Source: CAYFUR01 sp964346275
GTDB lineage: Bacteria; Sumerlaeota; Sumerlaeia; SLMS01
Assembly (NCBI GenBank): GCA_964346275.1
Contig: CAYFUR010000014.1
Location: 1 to 50,034 of the forward strand
Reading direction: 5' to 3'
DNA: 50,034 nucleotides
Shown: piece after piece, positions 25,572 through 34,539 of the stretch
Layout: each line of letters starts with the position of its first letter
How positions within the stretch are numbered: the first letter of the stretch is position 1
Translations under genes and position numbers: made by a program
Notes under the pieces: generated by a model
Seen by the model: only the letters and a program-made list of their open reading frames with translations
Databases searched by the model: none
What the model was told of the DNA's origin: nothing

Positions 25572-26321
25572 TCATTCCTTCGTGGGACCCGGCGTTTCCT
25601 GGTCGGCCAGCGGAATATCCACCCGGCCATAGTAGGTAAATTCCTCGGCAATCCCGCTCGTTTCGTCCGGGCCTCCGAAATACTCGATGTTTTCGCGGAT
25701 GCCGTCCGTGCTCGGCTGGGTGGAGAAATACTTCATCCCGCTGATCTCGCCGCTCTCATCGCGCACCCACTCGAGGAAGATCACGCTGTGCCCCGAACCA
25801 TGGGATTTCTTCTCCTGATCCCAGCGCCGCCAGATTTGCACAAAATCCCCCGGTAAGACCTCCTCCCGGGAAATCTCGCGCCCGAGGCCGAATTCCTCCA
25901 GCGCGGCCGAAGGCCCCGGCCCGTTGATTTCCTTCACGAACCACAGGCCCTGAAATTCGCCCCATTCCTCCGCCGAGAGCCGCTTTCCCAGACCATCCCC
26001 GTGCTTTTCCAAATACTCTTTATAGGCGTTCAGAAAAACCTCAAGCGTCAGCCCGCAGCAGAAAGTGCGCTGTTCCGGCTCGCCCGAGAGAACTTTGACA
26101 CCATCGAGAAACAAATCCTGTGTCACCCCGTCGTAGTCGAATTCGCCCGACCGCGGCCACCAGTAATCATGCGTGCCATCGGTGGGATACTGCTCAATCT
26201 CCTCGAGAACCAGGCGATTGAATTCAGGGAGTTTCCGGCTCGCGGCTTCTTCCGCCGCAGCAACCGCCGCGGGAGCCACAAGCCCCGCGAAAAGTAACCA
26301 AATCAAGAATCTGCGAATCAT
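25572..26321 (-). CDS. exported protein with papain-like Cys/His arrangement
   Basis: The protein has 249 residues from the ATG at 26321. MIRRFLIWLLFAGLVAPAAVAAA is a clear Sec signal peptide. The mature part holds RTFCCGLTLEVFLNAYKEYL (candidate nucleophile Cys at the start of a helix), EVLPGDFVQIWRRW and then GSGHSVIFLEW, where the His follows a beta-strand approach. The order Cys-helix, 'PGDFV' and 'H-S-V-I-F' is that of NlpC/P60 and CHAP peptidoglycan amidases, but I cannot place it in a named family. It probably acts on peptidoglycan or another extracytoplasmic substrate. It is transcribed toward the GH18 gene but has its own terminator. Confidence 0.65.
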   Translation of the reverse strand: MIRRFLIWLLFAGLVAPAAVAAAEEAASRKLPEFNRLVLEEIEQYPTDGTHDYWWPRSGEFDYDGVTQDLFLDGVKVLSGEPEQRTFCCGLTLEVFLNAYKEYLEKHGDGLGKRLSAEEWGEFQGLWFVKEINGPGPSAALEEFGLGREISREEVLPGDFVQIWRRWDQEKKSHGSGHSVIFLEWVRDESGEISGMKYFSTQPSTDGIRENIEYFGGPDETSGIAEEFTYYGRVDIPLADQETPGPTKE

Positions 26322-26444
26322 GCTTTCACGTCCGTATCTGGCTTTCACCGGTCGAAAGACCGGAACCAAAATGATCAGAATGCCTTCCCCCTCCGTTCGC
26401 AAGGGACATTTGAAGCCAACCTTTAGCCGGTTTCCTCAGTCCAG

Positions 26445-26474
26445 TTGACAAGGAACAGAAATCGCTGCTCTATC
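26445..26474 (+). promoter_or_regulatory. possible promoter for the small exported protein gene
   Basis: TTGACA at 26445-26450 matches a -35 element perfectly. At 17 to 18 bases beyond it lies TCTAT, a poor -10 element. It sits about 45 bases before the start at 26519 in a divergent gap. Weak support. Confidence 0.25.
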
Positions 26475-26518
26475 GTCATATGCAAGAAAGCTGGGAATCA
26501 GCTCACGGAGGTTGATCC

Positions 26519-27148
26519 ATGAAGAACACATTCTTTGCCCCCCTCGCACTGCTCCTCGCCGCCGGCCTTGCTACTCCCGCCGCCGCCGACGACTTCTATA
26601 AAGAACCCTGGTTCTGGGGCACTACGGGCCTCGTCACTGGCGGCGTCCTTGGCTATGCCATTGGCCACGATGCCAGTCCCCGATCCCACGCTCCCTACCA
26701 CTCTTCCTATCGGTCCTCTCCCTATCGGGGCGGATATGATTACGACTACGATTACCACGATAAGACCTCGGCGCCCGTACACCTGACCGGGGCCTACTAT
26801 GTCCGCGACAAGCGCGCCTTCCCCTTCTATCGCAAAACGGAAATCTACCCGGTGGCCTCCACCATGCCGCGCATCTCCAAGCCCCAGGCCGTCTCCATGG
26901 CGAGCGCCAGCGCTACGCTGCCTCCCGCCCACGTGTCGCAGCCGGAAGACTCCTCCGCCGAAAAACAACCCATCTTTATCGAAATCGGCGATAACAACCA
27001 GGACGTCTCCATCACCATCAATGGCCGCGATTCGGCTTCAGGGGAGGAAAAAGAGACGGAAGTCGCCACCGTTCCCAATCAGTCCGAATCCCTCCCCGGC
27101 CGCATGGTCGATATCGAAATCCCTGCCGGGGACACCACGGAAGAATAA
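26519..27148 (+). CDS. small exported protein, unknown function
   Basis: This 209-residue protein starts at 26519 with GGAGG nearby upstream. The signal peptide is MKNTFFAPLALLLAAGLATPAAA. A short glycine-zipper-like segment follows (GTTGLVTGGVLGYAIGHDA, residues 34-52), then a Tyr/Asp/Ser-rich low-complexity stretch (SSYRSSPYRGGYDYDYDYHD) and a beta-prone C-terminal half (PIFIEIGDNNQDVSITING). Glycine-zipper segments in small periplasmic proteins often mediate membrane contact or self-assembly. No homologue is recognised. A 14-bp terminator hairpin follows, shared with the convergent anti-sigma-like gene. Confidence 0.7.
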   Translation: MKNTFFAPLALLLAAGLATPAAADDFYKEPWFWGTTGLVTGGVLGYAIGHDASPRSHAPYHSSYRSSPYRGGYDYDYDYHDKTSAPVHLTGAYYVRDKRAFPFYRKTEIYPVASTMPRISKPQAVSMASASATLPPAHVSQPEDSSAEKQPIFIEIGDNNQDVSITINGRDSASGEEKETEVATVPNQSESLPGRMVDIEIPAGDTTEE

Positions 27149-27174
27149 CCGAAATGCCGAACTCCTTGGGATAG

Positions 27175-27206
27175 GCAGAGCCCGCCGGTTTTCCGGCGGG
27201 CTCTGC
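27175..27206. terminator. hairpin terminator between convergent genes
   Basis: GCAGAGCCCGCCGG (27175-27188) and CCGGCGGGCTCTGC (27193-27206) pair perfectly over 14 bp around a TTTT loop. T tracts are poor on both sides, so it may be a weak or factor-assisted stop. Confidence 0.65.
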
Positions 27207-27229
27207 TGCATCCACACTTTCTGCGGTGC

Positions 27230-28801
27230 TTATTCCGGAGCACCGATTCCCGTCAGCCGTTCGTTCATAATCAGATTCATGCGCGAGCGAATCAGCCGCT
27301 CCAGTTGCGGCTCCGGATCAGAGGCGAGAGCTTGGCGGTATCCCAACAGTGCCGCGCCCAGGTTCTGGCTGCGGCGCGCATTGATCTCCGCCAGAGCAAA
27401 CAGCACGCGCGCCGACTCCTGACCGTCGCTCATTTCCGACGCCCTCTCGCGCAAAGCCTCGCTAATCTGTCCGGGATTCAGCTGGCGCTGCGTTGCATCC
27501 GCCACGGCCAGATCCTTCAAGCGATCCGCCGCTGCAGCGGCCAGCCCGTCAGAAGGGGATCCCTTCACCACCTCCAGAAGATGCGCGGCGGCCTGGTTCG
27601 GGAGCGTGGCGCTTTCCGCGGCCTGCCAGTGCGAGAGCGACTCCCAGTTATCAGCCACCCCGCGGGAAAGAATCTCAACCCGCTCCTCCAGGTAACGGCG
27701 ATACTCCGTCGGCATTCCCTGCGCCGGATACGCTTCCAGGCAATGGCGGAACGCCTCGAGGGCAAGATCGTAATCCTGCGTGTGCTCAAAAGCGATGCGC
27801 CCGATTTGAAACCTCGCCAGGAAGGCCAGCGAAGTCCCCGGAGCAATCAGTGCCGCTTCCTCAAACATCTGCTGAGCCTGGCTGTAACGCCGCGCCGCCA
27901 GCGCATATTCCGCCCGGCGATAGCGCTCGAGCGCCGCGGACTGCGAATCGCTCGCGCCTTCTTCGCGTCCCTGGATTTCCGAGAGGATTTGCTCGATCCG
28001 CCGTATATGCGCCAAGTCCCCCTCTTCCGAATTCACCAGCGAAGAAAACTTCAACACCTGGAGGTGCTCGAGCGCTTCTGTTGCCAGCGCATCCCGCGTG
28101 GAAGCGGGAGCCGAGCGCGATGAAAGCGCCCCGGCTGCCTGGGCCGACACCGGGCGTGCCCCCGATCGCTGCTCCCGGGACTGGAATGCCCAGAGCTGTT
28201 CACGCGGCGCCGTGCGGTCCCAATTCATTTCGCTCTCGCGAATATTCGCCACACTCTTTTCGATAGAGGTGCTGCCATCGAAAAGGCCGGTGGAATCAGC
28301 CGCCTGGGCCGTTGGCTCGTCCGAGGGTTTATCCCCCGCCGAATCACCGCCCACGGCCACTGTCGGGGACTCATTTCCCCTCGGCGCCTGTGCAACCTCG
28401 CTGGAATTCGTTTTATCGGTTTCCACGGCGTAAGACCCTGGTGACGAATCAGAGGACACCAGGTCGCTGCCCAGATAGAAGGCAAAAGCTCCAACGGCGC
28501 CAATGCGCATCAGCTGGCCGCCGACCCCGCCGCCAAGCAGCAGCGTTCGCAGCCAGGCAAGAAATCCCGGATCTGCAGCTTGTTGCTCCCCGGTCCGGAT
28601 CAGCCCCTCGCGCACCAGTTGCTGGCGCGCGGCCAGGCGCACCGCGTCAAAGCGCGCCGGCGGCGGAATCTCCGGGTCATCCGCTTCCTTCATCAGCGAA
28701 ACGATTCCATCCCAGACGGCATCACGATCTGCATCCGGGCTCCAGTCCCGGGGCAAATCCTCTTCGCCTGGGTCGAAAGGGGGGCGGTCGTCGCGTTTCA
28801 T
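27230..28801 (-). CDS. probable membrane anti-sigma factor with helical-repeat domain
   Basis: This 523-residue protein is encoded five bases after the ECF sigma gene, the standard place for the cognate anti-sigma factor. The N-terminal 90 residues are cytoplasmic and acidic-helical, one membrane segment lies near residues 92-112 (GGGVGGQLMRIGAVGAFAFY), and the outer part starts with a Ser/Thr/Gly-rich linker. From about residue 280 it forms paired helices (ALERYRRAEYALAARRYSQAQQMFEEAALIAPG, in short blocks), which read as TPR-like repeats. Anti-sigma factors of this build hold the sigma factor at the membrane until an outside signal is sensed. The zinc-binding HxxxCxxC of ZAS domains is absent, so the inhibitory contact must be of another type. 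Confidence 0.65.
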   Translation of the reverse strand: MKRDDRPPFDPGEEDLPRDWSPDADRDAVWDGIVSLMKEADDPEIPPPARFDAVRLAARQQLVREGLIRTGEQQAADPGFLAWLRTLLLGGGVGGQLMRIGAVGAFAFYLGSDLVSSDSSPGSYAVETDKTNSSEVAQAPRGNESPTVAVGGDSAGDKPSDEPTAQAADSTGLFDGSTSIEKSVANIRESEMNWDRTAPREQLWAFQSREQRSGARPVSAQAAGALSSRSAPASTRDALATEALEHLQVLKFSSLVNSEEGDLAHIRRIEQILSEIQGREEGASDSQSAALERYRRAEYALAARRYSQAQQMFEEAALIAPGTSLAFLARFQIGRIAFEHTQDYDLALEAFRHCLEAYPAQGMPTEYRRYLEERVEILSRGVADNWESLSHWQAAESATLPNQAAAHLLEVVKGSPSDGLAAAAADRLKDLAVADATQRQLNPGQISEALRERASEMSDGQESARVLFALAEINARRSQNLGAALLGYRQALASDPEPQLERLIRSRMNLIMNERLTGIGAPE

Positions 28802-28806
28802 CTCAA

Positions 28807-29409
28807 TTACTCCATGAGGCTCAGGTTGCCGTTTTTATCCACATAGTCTCCCAGCATGGTGCGCAGCTTGCGCCGCCCCTGGAAGATATTGAACTTCACG
28901 GCTCCCTCCGAGCAGTCCAGATGTTCCGCGATCTGACGGATGCTGTGGCCTTTCACATCGAAAAGCAGCACGGCAATGCGTTGGCGCGGCGGCAGGTCAT
29001 TGATTGCTTCGTTCACGCGATCGAGCACTTCGCGCCGCTGGGATGCCGTTCGCGGATCGGCAATCCCTTTTCCCTGCAACGGCAGGGAATCGTCCTGCAC
29101 ATCAAACCCTTCTTCCAGCTCCTCGGTTTGGTGCCGGCGGCGCTTTACGCGGAAAGTGTTCGTTTGGTTAATCAGCAGCCGGGAGACCCAGTGGGGGAAT
29201 TTCGCGGGATTTTCCAGCCGGTTAAGGTGGCGAAAAATGCGAATAAAGCATTCTTGCGTCACTTCGAGCGCATCGTCTTCGTTGCGCAGCAGCGAAAAAG
29301 TCCACCGGAACAAGTCGTCGTGAATCATCGCGAACAACTCGTCGAAAGCCTGGCCCTCTCCCGCTTGGCAGCGTTCAATCAGCGCGGTCGGGACGTCGGA
29401 CAATGCCAC
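28807..29409 (-). CDS. ECF RNA polymerase sigma factor
   Basis: This 200-residue sigma-70 family regulator has region 2 in residues 20-90 (AFDELFAMIHDDLFRWTFSL, DDALEVTQECFIRIFRHL) and region 4 in residues 125-190 (INDLPPRQRIAVLLFDVKGH, IAEHLDCSEGAVKFNIF). The DALEVTQE block and the helix-turn-helix in region 4 are standard for ECF factors. There is no C-terminal extension. It probably directs RNA polymerase to envelope or stress promoters and is likely held by the membrane protein encoded five bases downstream. Confidence 0.95.
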   Translation of the reverse strand: MALSDVPTALIERCQAGEGQAFDELFAMIHDDLFRWTFSLLRNEDDALEVTQECFIRIFRHLNRLENPAKFPHWVSRLLINQTNTFRVKRRRHQTEELEEGFDVQDDSLPLQGKGIADPRTASQRREVLDRVNEAINDLPPRQRIAVLLFDVKGHSIRQIAEHLDCSEGAVKFNIFQGRRKLRTMLGDYVDKNGNLSLME

Positions 29410-29535
29410 AGTGGGTTGAATCTTTCACGTAGGAATGCGGGCAAGGGACAATGAAACCCTGAGACCCGTGACCATCGGGGATCAGCAAACGTTTGGCGCG
29501 GCCGGGAAACCAGGATCCCGCCAATCCCTCATGCC

Positions 29536-31062
29536 TCACTGCGGCATATCAACCTGAGGCCCCCCTTGGCCCTCCGGACGGACAAGCGGCATCTGATCCC
29601 CAGCCGGCTCATCATCCGGCGCCACGCCTTCCGCCTCCGGCGCCTCCTCTTCAGGAAGCTCCCAGACTTCCGTGCCATCGGGCAGAATATATCCCTTCTC
29701 GCGGCCCCACTCGCGTTCCCGCGGAAAATCCTTCAAGCTGGGCTCCAGCGGCATCGGAAACGGCCCCGTCCCCGAGATTCCCATGCGAGGATCCTCTGCC
29801 TCGTTAATCCGCCGCGCCGCCGTGCTGTAATACATGCCGAACTGTGGAGATTCCTCCGCATCGGGCTCGTAAACGTAATGCCCCCCAAGCGGATCACGCC
29901 CGAGGAACCTCTCCAGATCCTCTGGCGCTGGCTTCTCGCCGTTCTCCTGAATATAATTCATGATAAACCGCTGGGCGTTCATGGAGTTCCTGTTCGTAAT
30001 CGGGAAGAGATCCCGGGGAGCAACAACGTAGGGCAGCCGGCCATCTATTTCCCCCACCTCTCCGGACTTATACGCTGCAAGGGTCGGGCGGTGAATGAAA
30101 TACCATTGGCCGTAAGGATCCGGGGGCAGCCCGATAATTTGCTCCATCGACTCCTTCTTGATGCTGTCAACCAGCTCTTGCGGGATATCCTGTCCCGGCT
30201 TCAGCCGGTCAACCTCCCGCGAATGGGCCTGCAGCGCCTCGTCAAACGCTGTCAGCGTAGGCGCGGTGAAATTCGGGCGGATCCCCGGCTCCAGCAAACT
30301 CTCCATCGATTCAGGATGCTGCCCGTATTTCTCGATATACCGCTCCACCGCCTGGTTCAATTCCCGGCGATACCAGTTATCCAGCAACGCTTTGATACGC
30401 GTATCGACAATGTTCAATTCCACATCGTTATCCGAAGCCAGGTATTCCAGGTAATAGCGCACATTGTACTCAAACGCCACTTCGTAGCGGCCCGCCTGGC
30501 GTTCGATATACTCCTGGAGGCGCTTCATGAAACCGGGAGCATCCGGGATATCGTTCAGTTGCTCGGCAAACCACTTCGCATCCGTTTCATCGTCCATCTG
30601 CCAGATGGCGTTATAGAGGCCGAGGTAAGGCAAGTCATAGTTACCCGGATTGTGGTAGACGCCCTTGCGGAGAATGTCCTGGCCGCGCTTCCAATCCAGA
30701 CGGTTGTCCCCAATGATCAAATTGGCGAATCGATAAGCCGAAATGAAATGGGGATCGATATCCGTCAGCGTATCAAAATATTGATAAATCGGCTCGGTGC
30801 TTCCATCCTCGGTAATCCACCCCATGCCAAAGGCCTGGATCGATTTCAGCCACAGCCAGTCAGAATAAATATTATCGTAACCCAGCGTCGCCATCCGGAT
30901 CACCTCCTCCGAGGGGAGACGCATGCGTTGCTCAAAACGCTCCCACTGCCGCTCTAATTTCGGCAGGCGCTGTGATTGGTATCCCACCGCAAGCCCGAGG
31001 CAGAAAAGGGACGCCAGAAAGAGAAGACCGTCTCGAACGGCTGGAGAAACATCAAACTTCAT
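29536..31062 (-). CDS. membrane-anchored helical-repeat protein linked to an ABC exporter
   Basis: This 508-residue protein is anchored by one N-terminal helix (residues 9-27, GLLFLASLFCLGLAVGYQ). The segment GYDNIYSDWLWLKSIQAFG followed by YQYFDTLTDIDPHFISAYRFA is a TPR-like pattern that I recall from large families encoded next to ABC-2 transporters. The middle part is helical. The C-terminal 150 residues are Pro/Glu-rich and include repeated 'P-x-DPYGQWY' and 'DPLGGHYVYEP' phrases. The gene lies 14 bases after the permease, so the three genes form one operon. A periplasmic adaptor or organiser for the transported substrate is a reasonable inference. Confidence 0.7.
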   Translation of the reverse strand: MKFDVSPAVRDGLLFLASLFCLGLAVGYQSQRLPKLERQWERFEQRMRLPSEEVIRMATLGYDNIYSDWLWLKSIQAFGMGWITEDGSTEPIYQYFDTLTDIDPHFISAYRFANLIIGDNRLDWKRGQDILRKGVYHNPGNYDLPYLGLYNAIWQMDDETDAKWFAEQLNDIPDAPGFMKRLQEYIERQAGRYEVAFEYNVRYYLEYLASDNDVELNIVDTRIKALLDNWYRRELNQAVERYIEKYGQHPESMESLLEPGIRPNFTAPTLTAFDEALQAHSREVDRLKPGQDIPQELVDSIKKESMEQIIGLPPDPYGQWYFIHRPTLAAYKSGEVGEIDGRLPYVVAPRDLFPITNRNSMNAQRFIMNYIQENGEKPAPEDLERFLGRDPLGGHYVYEPDAEESPQFGMYYSTAARRINEAEDPRMGISGTGPFPMPLEPSLKDFPREREWGREKGYILPDGTEVWELPEEEAPEAEGVAPDDEPAGDQMPLVRPEGQGGPQVDMPQ

Positions 31063-31076
31063 AAATCACGCGCCCC

Positions 31077-32021
31077 TTACTTGAAGTTCTTCCGGTTGAA
31101 AATCATGGTCGAGACGAAAAGCACCAGTGCCGTGTAGACAATCGCGTAACCGAACTCCAATGGGCCAAAGGAGATCTCCTGAAAATTCGAAAGAGCCCCC
31201 CGCTTGTCGAACACCGAGAGGTTCGGCAGCAGATAAGCCGCCCCCTTGGCGAAATAATAAGCCATGGTCTGCCCCATGGACAGATTCTCCACCCCTCCGA
31301 TCCGCTGCACCAGCGTCTCTCCAAATAGATAAAGATCCTGGTTCAGCCGCCCGATGATGAAGATAATCACCGTCAAAAACGCGCTCAGTGTCGGTGAAGA
31401 GAAGGAGGAAAAAAGCACCGCGAAGCCGGTGATGATCGCCATCTCGAGGATCGTCAAAAGCGAAGTGCCGAAAATCCCGCTCACAAAGCCGGGACCGCCG
31501 ATGCCAAAGGTCAGCCCCAGCCCAAGAGCCTTGATGCCCGACCAGATATAGTATCCAAGGTGGAACAGCGCGCCTTTATAAACCGGGTCGCCGTTTTGAT
31601 ATTCGTAGAGCGCCTCGCTCAGGACATTGCTCTGAACGAAACTTCGAAAATAGAGCACGGCGCAGAAAAACCACGTCATAATCAGGACATTGACCGCAAT
31701 GGTCAGCAGCAGGCCAAAATACTTGCCCAGCAAAAACTGCCATCGCGAAATCGGCTTCGAGACAATCGTATAGATCGTCTTTTTGTCCAAATCATTATAG
31801 ACAAGCCCGACGCCAACAAAAACGGCGATCAGCACCGAGATGAAATTAATCGCGCCGACCCCCAGGTCGCGCACGATCTTGTCCTGCTCGTCGATGCTCA
31901 GCGTCCCGGCCACCCAGGCGCCGAACATAATCAGAATGGCAAAGAACAGAAGCACGTAAAGAACGCGGTTGCGCACGGCTTCCTTGAACGTGTTGACAGC
32001 AATCGCGGCAACCTTGCTCAT
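31077..32021 (-). CDS. ABC-2 type transporter permease
   Basis: This 314-residue membrane protein has about six hydrophobic segments (VLYVLLFFAILIMFGAWVAG, INFISVLIAVFVGVGLVYND, LLTIAVNVLIMTWFFCAVLY and three more). YNDLDKKTIYTIVSKPISRW after the second pair is the conserved cytoplasmic loop of ABC-2 permeases that contacts the ATPase. The start shares ATGA with the stop of the ATPase gene. Together they export a substrate across the inner membrane. The type includes gliding-motility and polysaccharide or lipid exporters, and the substrate is not visible here. Confidence 0.9.
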   Translation of the reverse strand: MSKVAAIAVNTFKEAVRNRVLYVLLFFAILIMFGAWVAGTLSIDEQDKIVRDLGVGAINFISVLIAVFVGVGLVYNDLDKKTIYTIVSKPISRWQFLLGKYFGLLLTIAVNVLIMTWFFCAVLYFRSFVQSNVLSEALYEYQNGDPVYKGALFHLGYYIWSGIKALGLGLTFGIGGPGFVSGIFGTSLLTILEMAIITGFAVLFSSFSSPTLSAFLTVIIFIIGRLNQDLYLFGETLVQRIGGVENLSMGQTMAYYFAKGAAYLLPNLSVFDKRGALSNFQEISFGPLEFGYAIVYTALVLFVSTMIFNRKNFK

Positions 32022-33031
32022 GCGGATTCGGCCTCCTTCTCACTCTGGGTGGCGGCTTTTTCTTCCCGGCGTTTTCCTTCTATTTCGCGGATAAAGTATT
32101 CTTCCAGGGTTTCCCGGCGCGCCACGTAGGAATTCAACTTCGCATCGCTCGACAGAATCTCCCGGCAAAGGCTGCGCGCCTCCTCCTCGCTCTCAAATAC
32201 GGCAAGGAACTCGTTCGGCCGCTGAATGAAGCGTTTGGCTTTCTGACGTGTCTTTTCCACCAATTCCTTCCCGGCGTCCTGGAAAATCACTTCATACTCT
32301 TTGATTTTCGTGGAGAGCAATTCGCTCAGAGGCCCCACAGCAATGCGCTCCCCTTTGTGGAGAATCGCCACCCGGTCACAAATCACCTCGGCATCCTGCA
32401 GAATATGGCTGGAGAAAAAGACCGTCTTTCCGGCCTCGCGCAGGGAAAGAATCAGGTCGCGCACCTCTTTGCGCCCGAAAGGATCGAGCCCCGATTGGGG
32501 CTCGTCCAGAAACACAATCTTCGGATCGTTGAGAAGCGCCTGGGCCAGCCCGATGCGCTGGAGCATCCCTTTCGAATAGCCGCGCAAGGGCAGATTCGCC
32601 GCGTGTGCAATCCCCACCTGGTCCAGAAGCTCGGGGATGCGCTTGCGCCGCGCGGCCTTATCCATCCCGTAAAGCTGGCCATAGTAATCCAGGAACTCCT
32701 CGCCTTTCAGATAATCATAGAAGAAAGGATTCTCGGGGAGAAAACCGATCTGCTCCTTCACTTCTTTATTTCCGAGCGGCTTGCCCATGATTCTGGCCGA
32801 GCCACTCGTTGGGAAGTGAAGCCCCATGAGGATTTTAATCGCTGTGGTCTTGCCCGCCCCATTGGGGCCGAGAAGTCCAAAGATTTCGCCCTCTTCCACT
32901 TTCAGGTCGAGGGGTTCGAGGGCCGTTGTGCGCCGGTTGCGGAACCGGATCTTCAGCCGGCCGTGTTCCGTGCCGATGAAGTCGCGAACGTAAACCTTGC
33001 TCAGCCCATTGATTTCGATGACCGGTGCCAT
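32018..33031 (-). CDS. ABC transporter ATP-binding protein
   Basis: The protein has 337 residues from the ATG at 33031. GGAG four bases upstream fixes this start over an earlier in-frame codon. Walker A is GPNGAGKTT (residues 55-63), the signature is GYSKGMLQRIGLAQALL (YSKGM in place of the classic LSGGQ), Walker B is KIVFLDEPQSGLDP and the H-loop is SSHILQDAE. The C-terminal 90 residues after the ATPase core form a regulatory-like extension. It powers the permease coupled by ATGA. The YSKG signature is common in ABC-2 exporters. Confidence 0.93.
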   Translation of the reverse strand: MAPVIEINGLSKVYVRDFIGTEHGRLKIRFRNRRTTALEPLDLKVEEGEIFGLLGPNGAGKTTAIKILMGLHFPTSGSARIMGKPLGNKEVKEQIGFLPENPFFYDYLKGEEFLDYYGQLYGMDKAARRKRIPELLDQVGIAHAANLPLRGYSKGMLQRIGLAQALLNDPKIVFLDEPQSGLDPFGRKEVRDLILSLREAGKTVFFSSHILQDAEVICDRVAILHKGERIAVGPLSELLSTKIKEYEVIFQDAGKELVEKTRQKAKRFIQRPNEFLAVFESEEEARSLCREILSSDAKLNSYVARRETLEEYFIREIEGKRREEKAATQSEKEAESA

Positions 33032-33414
33032 GATTCTCCTGTTACCATGAAAATGCTCTCTAGCTGCGTCGATTTGACTCACCACCAGAAGGCGGACCCA
33101 CTCTCATCAACGGCCCTCCCGAGTGAAAGCCTGATTTGCTTTCTCTTAGAACCCGGACTTTTGCGAGCCTCATCTTCCTCACTCTCCTCGCGCCGCACAA
33201 TGCGATCAATGTGCCATGGGGAAAGGGGCCTTTCCCGGCGGATAAGCAAACGAGCCCTTTGCCGCGGGGCAAGAAGTTTGGCCTTTCATCTCTCAAAGAA
33301 AGCCGCTAAAGACTTGCCTTGGCCTCTTCGAAGTTCTTATCTTTCGTCCGTGAGACATTTCACGACGCGGAATTTCCTTTTGGCACACGAGAATACTTAG
33401 CGGAGACTCTCCCC
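33032..33414. other. divergent intergenic region between the ABC operon and pilT
   Basis: About 380 bases with no supported gene. It must carry both promoters. A TTGGCAC at about 33379 resembles half of a sigma-54 site, but the -12 GC is not at the right distance. Nothing else is clear. Confidence 0.4.
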
Positions 33415-34524
33415 ATGCTTTCCGTCCAACTAGACGATCTCCTGGTCGAAATGGTCGAGCGTGACTCCTCCGACCTCTTCCTCAAAGCGGGTGTGGCTCC
33501 CCATATCCGCGTCGATGGAAGAATCCACATGATGGATTACGGTCCTCTCACGCTCGAGGAAACGCAGGATATCGCCTACGGCATGATGACCGAAGACCAG
33601 ATCGAACGATTCGAAAAGATTCCCGAAATGGACCTCGCCCTGGGCGTCCGCGGTGTCGGCCGCTTTCGCGTGAATCTCTTCCGCCAGCGCGGCACCGTCG
33701 CCATGGTCTTCCGCCATGTCAAGTCCCCCACCTTCAGCTTTCGCGAACTCCATCTCCCCCAATCCGTCCAGGGCCTTGCGGAAAAAAACCGCGGCCTCGT
33801 CCTTGTCACGGGAACCACCGGTTCCGGCAAGTCCACCACCCTGGCCGCCATGATTAACCATATCAACACCAACCGGAAATGCCATATCGTCACTGTCGAA
33901 GACCCGATCGAGTTCCTTCACCAGGACAAAGAGGCGATCATCAGCCAGCGTGAAGTCGGCTTTGATACCAAAAACTTTGGCGACGCCCTTCGCCACGTTC
34001 TTCGCCAGGCACCCGACGTCATCCTCATCGGCGAGATGCGCGACCTCGAGACCGTCCAGACCGCCATCGCCGCCGCCGAAACCGGCCACCTGGTCCTCTC
34101 TACACTTCACACAATCGACGCCGTCCAGACCGTTGAACGTATCATCAACTTCTTCCCCGCCTATCTTCACGACCAGATCCGCATGGAAATGGCCCTCGGC
34201 CTCCAAGGCGTCGTCAGCATGCGCCTGCTCCCCCGCTCCGGCGGCAACGGCCGCGTCCCCGCCTGCGAAGTCCTCATCGGAACGCCCATGGTCAAAAAAC
34301 TCCTCAACGAAGGAAAAACCATGGAGCTCCTTCCCGTGATCGAAGAGGGCGAGCACTGGGGCATGCAGAGCTTTAACCAGGCTCTCTTCACGCTCATCCA
34401 GGAAAAGCTCGTGGATAACGACACGGCCATGGCTTACGCCACCAGTCCGGAAGAGCTTCGCCTCATGGTCGAGGGAATCACCTCGGGAGTGCGGGCGGTC
34501 AAACTCGATCGCGGCGGCGGCTGA
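33415..34524 (+). CDS. pilT: type IV pilus retraction ATPase PilT
   Basis: The protein has 369 residues from the ATG at 33415, with GGAGA nine bases upstream. An N-terminal PAS-like domain is followed by the core ATPase: Walker A GTTGSGKST (about 132-140), the Asp box TVEDPIEFLH, Walker B PDVILIGEMRD and the His box TGHLVLSTLHT. The AIRNLIRE-type block of PilT appears as PMVKKLLNEGKT, a looser match than in the second copy. PilT depolymerises pili to pull cells or surfaces. It is the first of two paralogues here, separated by a gene remnant. Confidence 0.95.
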   Translation: MLSVQLDDLLVEMVERDSSDLFLKAGVAPHIRVDGRIHMMDYGPLTLEETQDIAYGMMTEDQIERFEKIPEMDLALGVRGVGRFRVNLFRQRGTVAMVFRHVKSPTFSFRELHLPQSVQGLAEKNRGLVLVTGTTGSGKSTTLAAMINHINTNRKCHIVTVEDPIEFLHQDKEAIISQREVGFDTKNFGDALRHVLRQAPDVILIGEMRDLETVQTAIAAAETGHLVLSTLHTIDAVQTVERIINFFPAYLHDQIRMEMALGLQGVVSMRLLPRSGGNGRVPACEVLIGTPMVKKLLNEGKTMELLPVIEEGEHWGMQSFNQALFTLIQEKLVDNDTAMAYATSPEELRLMVEGITSGVRAVKLDRGGG

Positions 34525-34539
34525 GCAGCCCATCAATTC

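Noticed and set aside
33370..33414. Sigma-54 promoter before pilT
   Set aside because: A TTGGCAC is present, but the GC of the -12 element is not ten bases beyond the GG.
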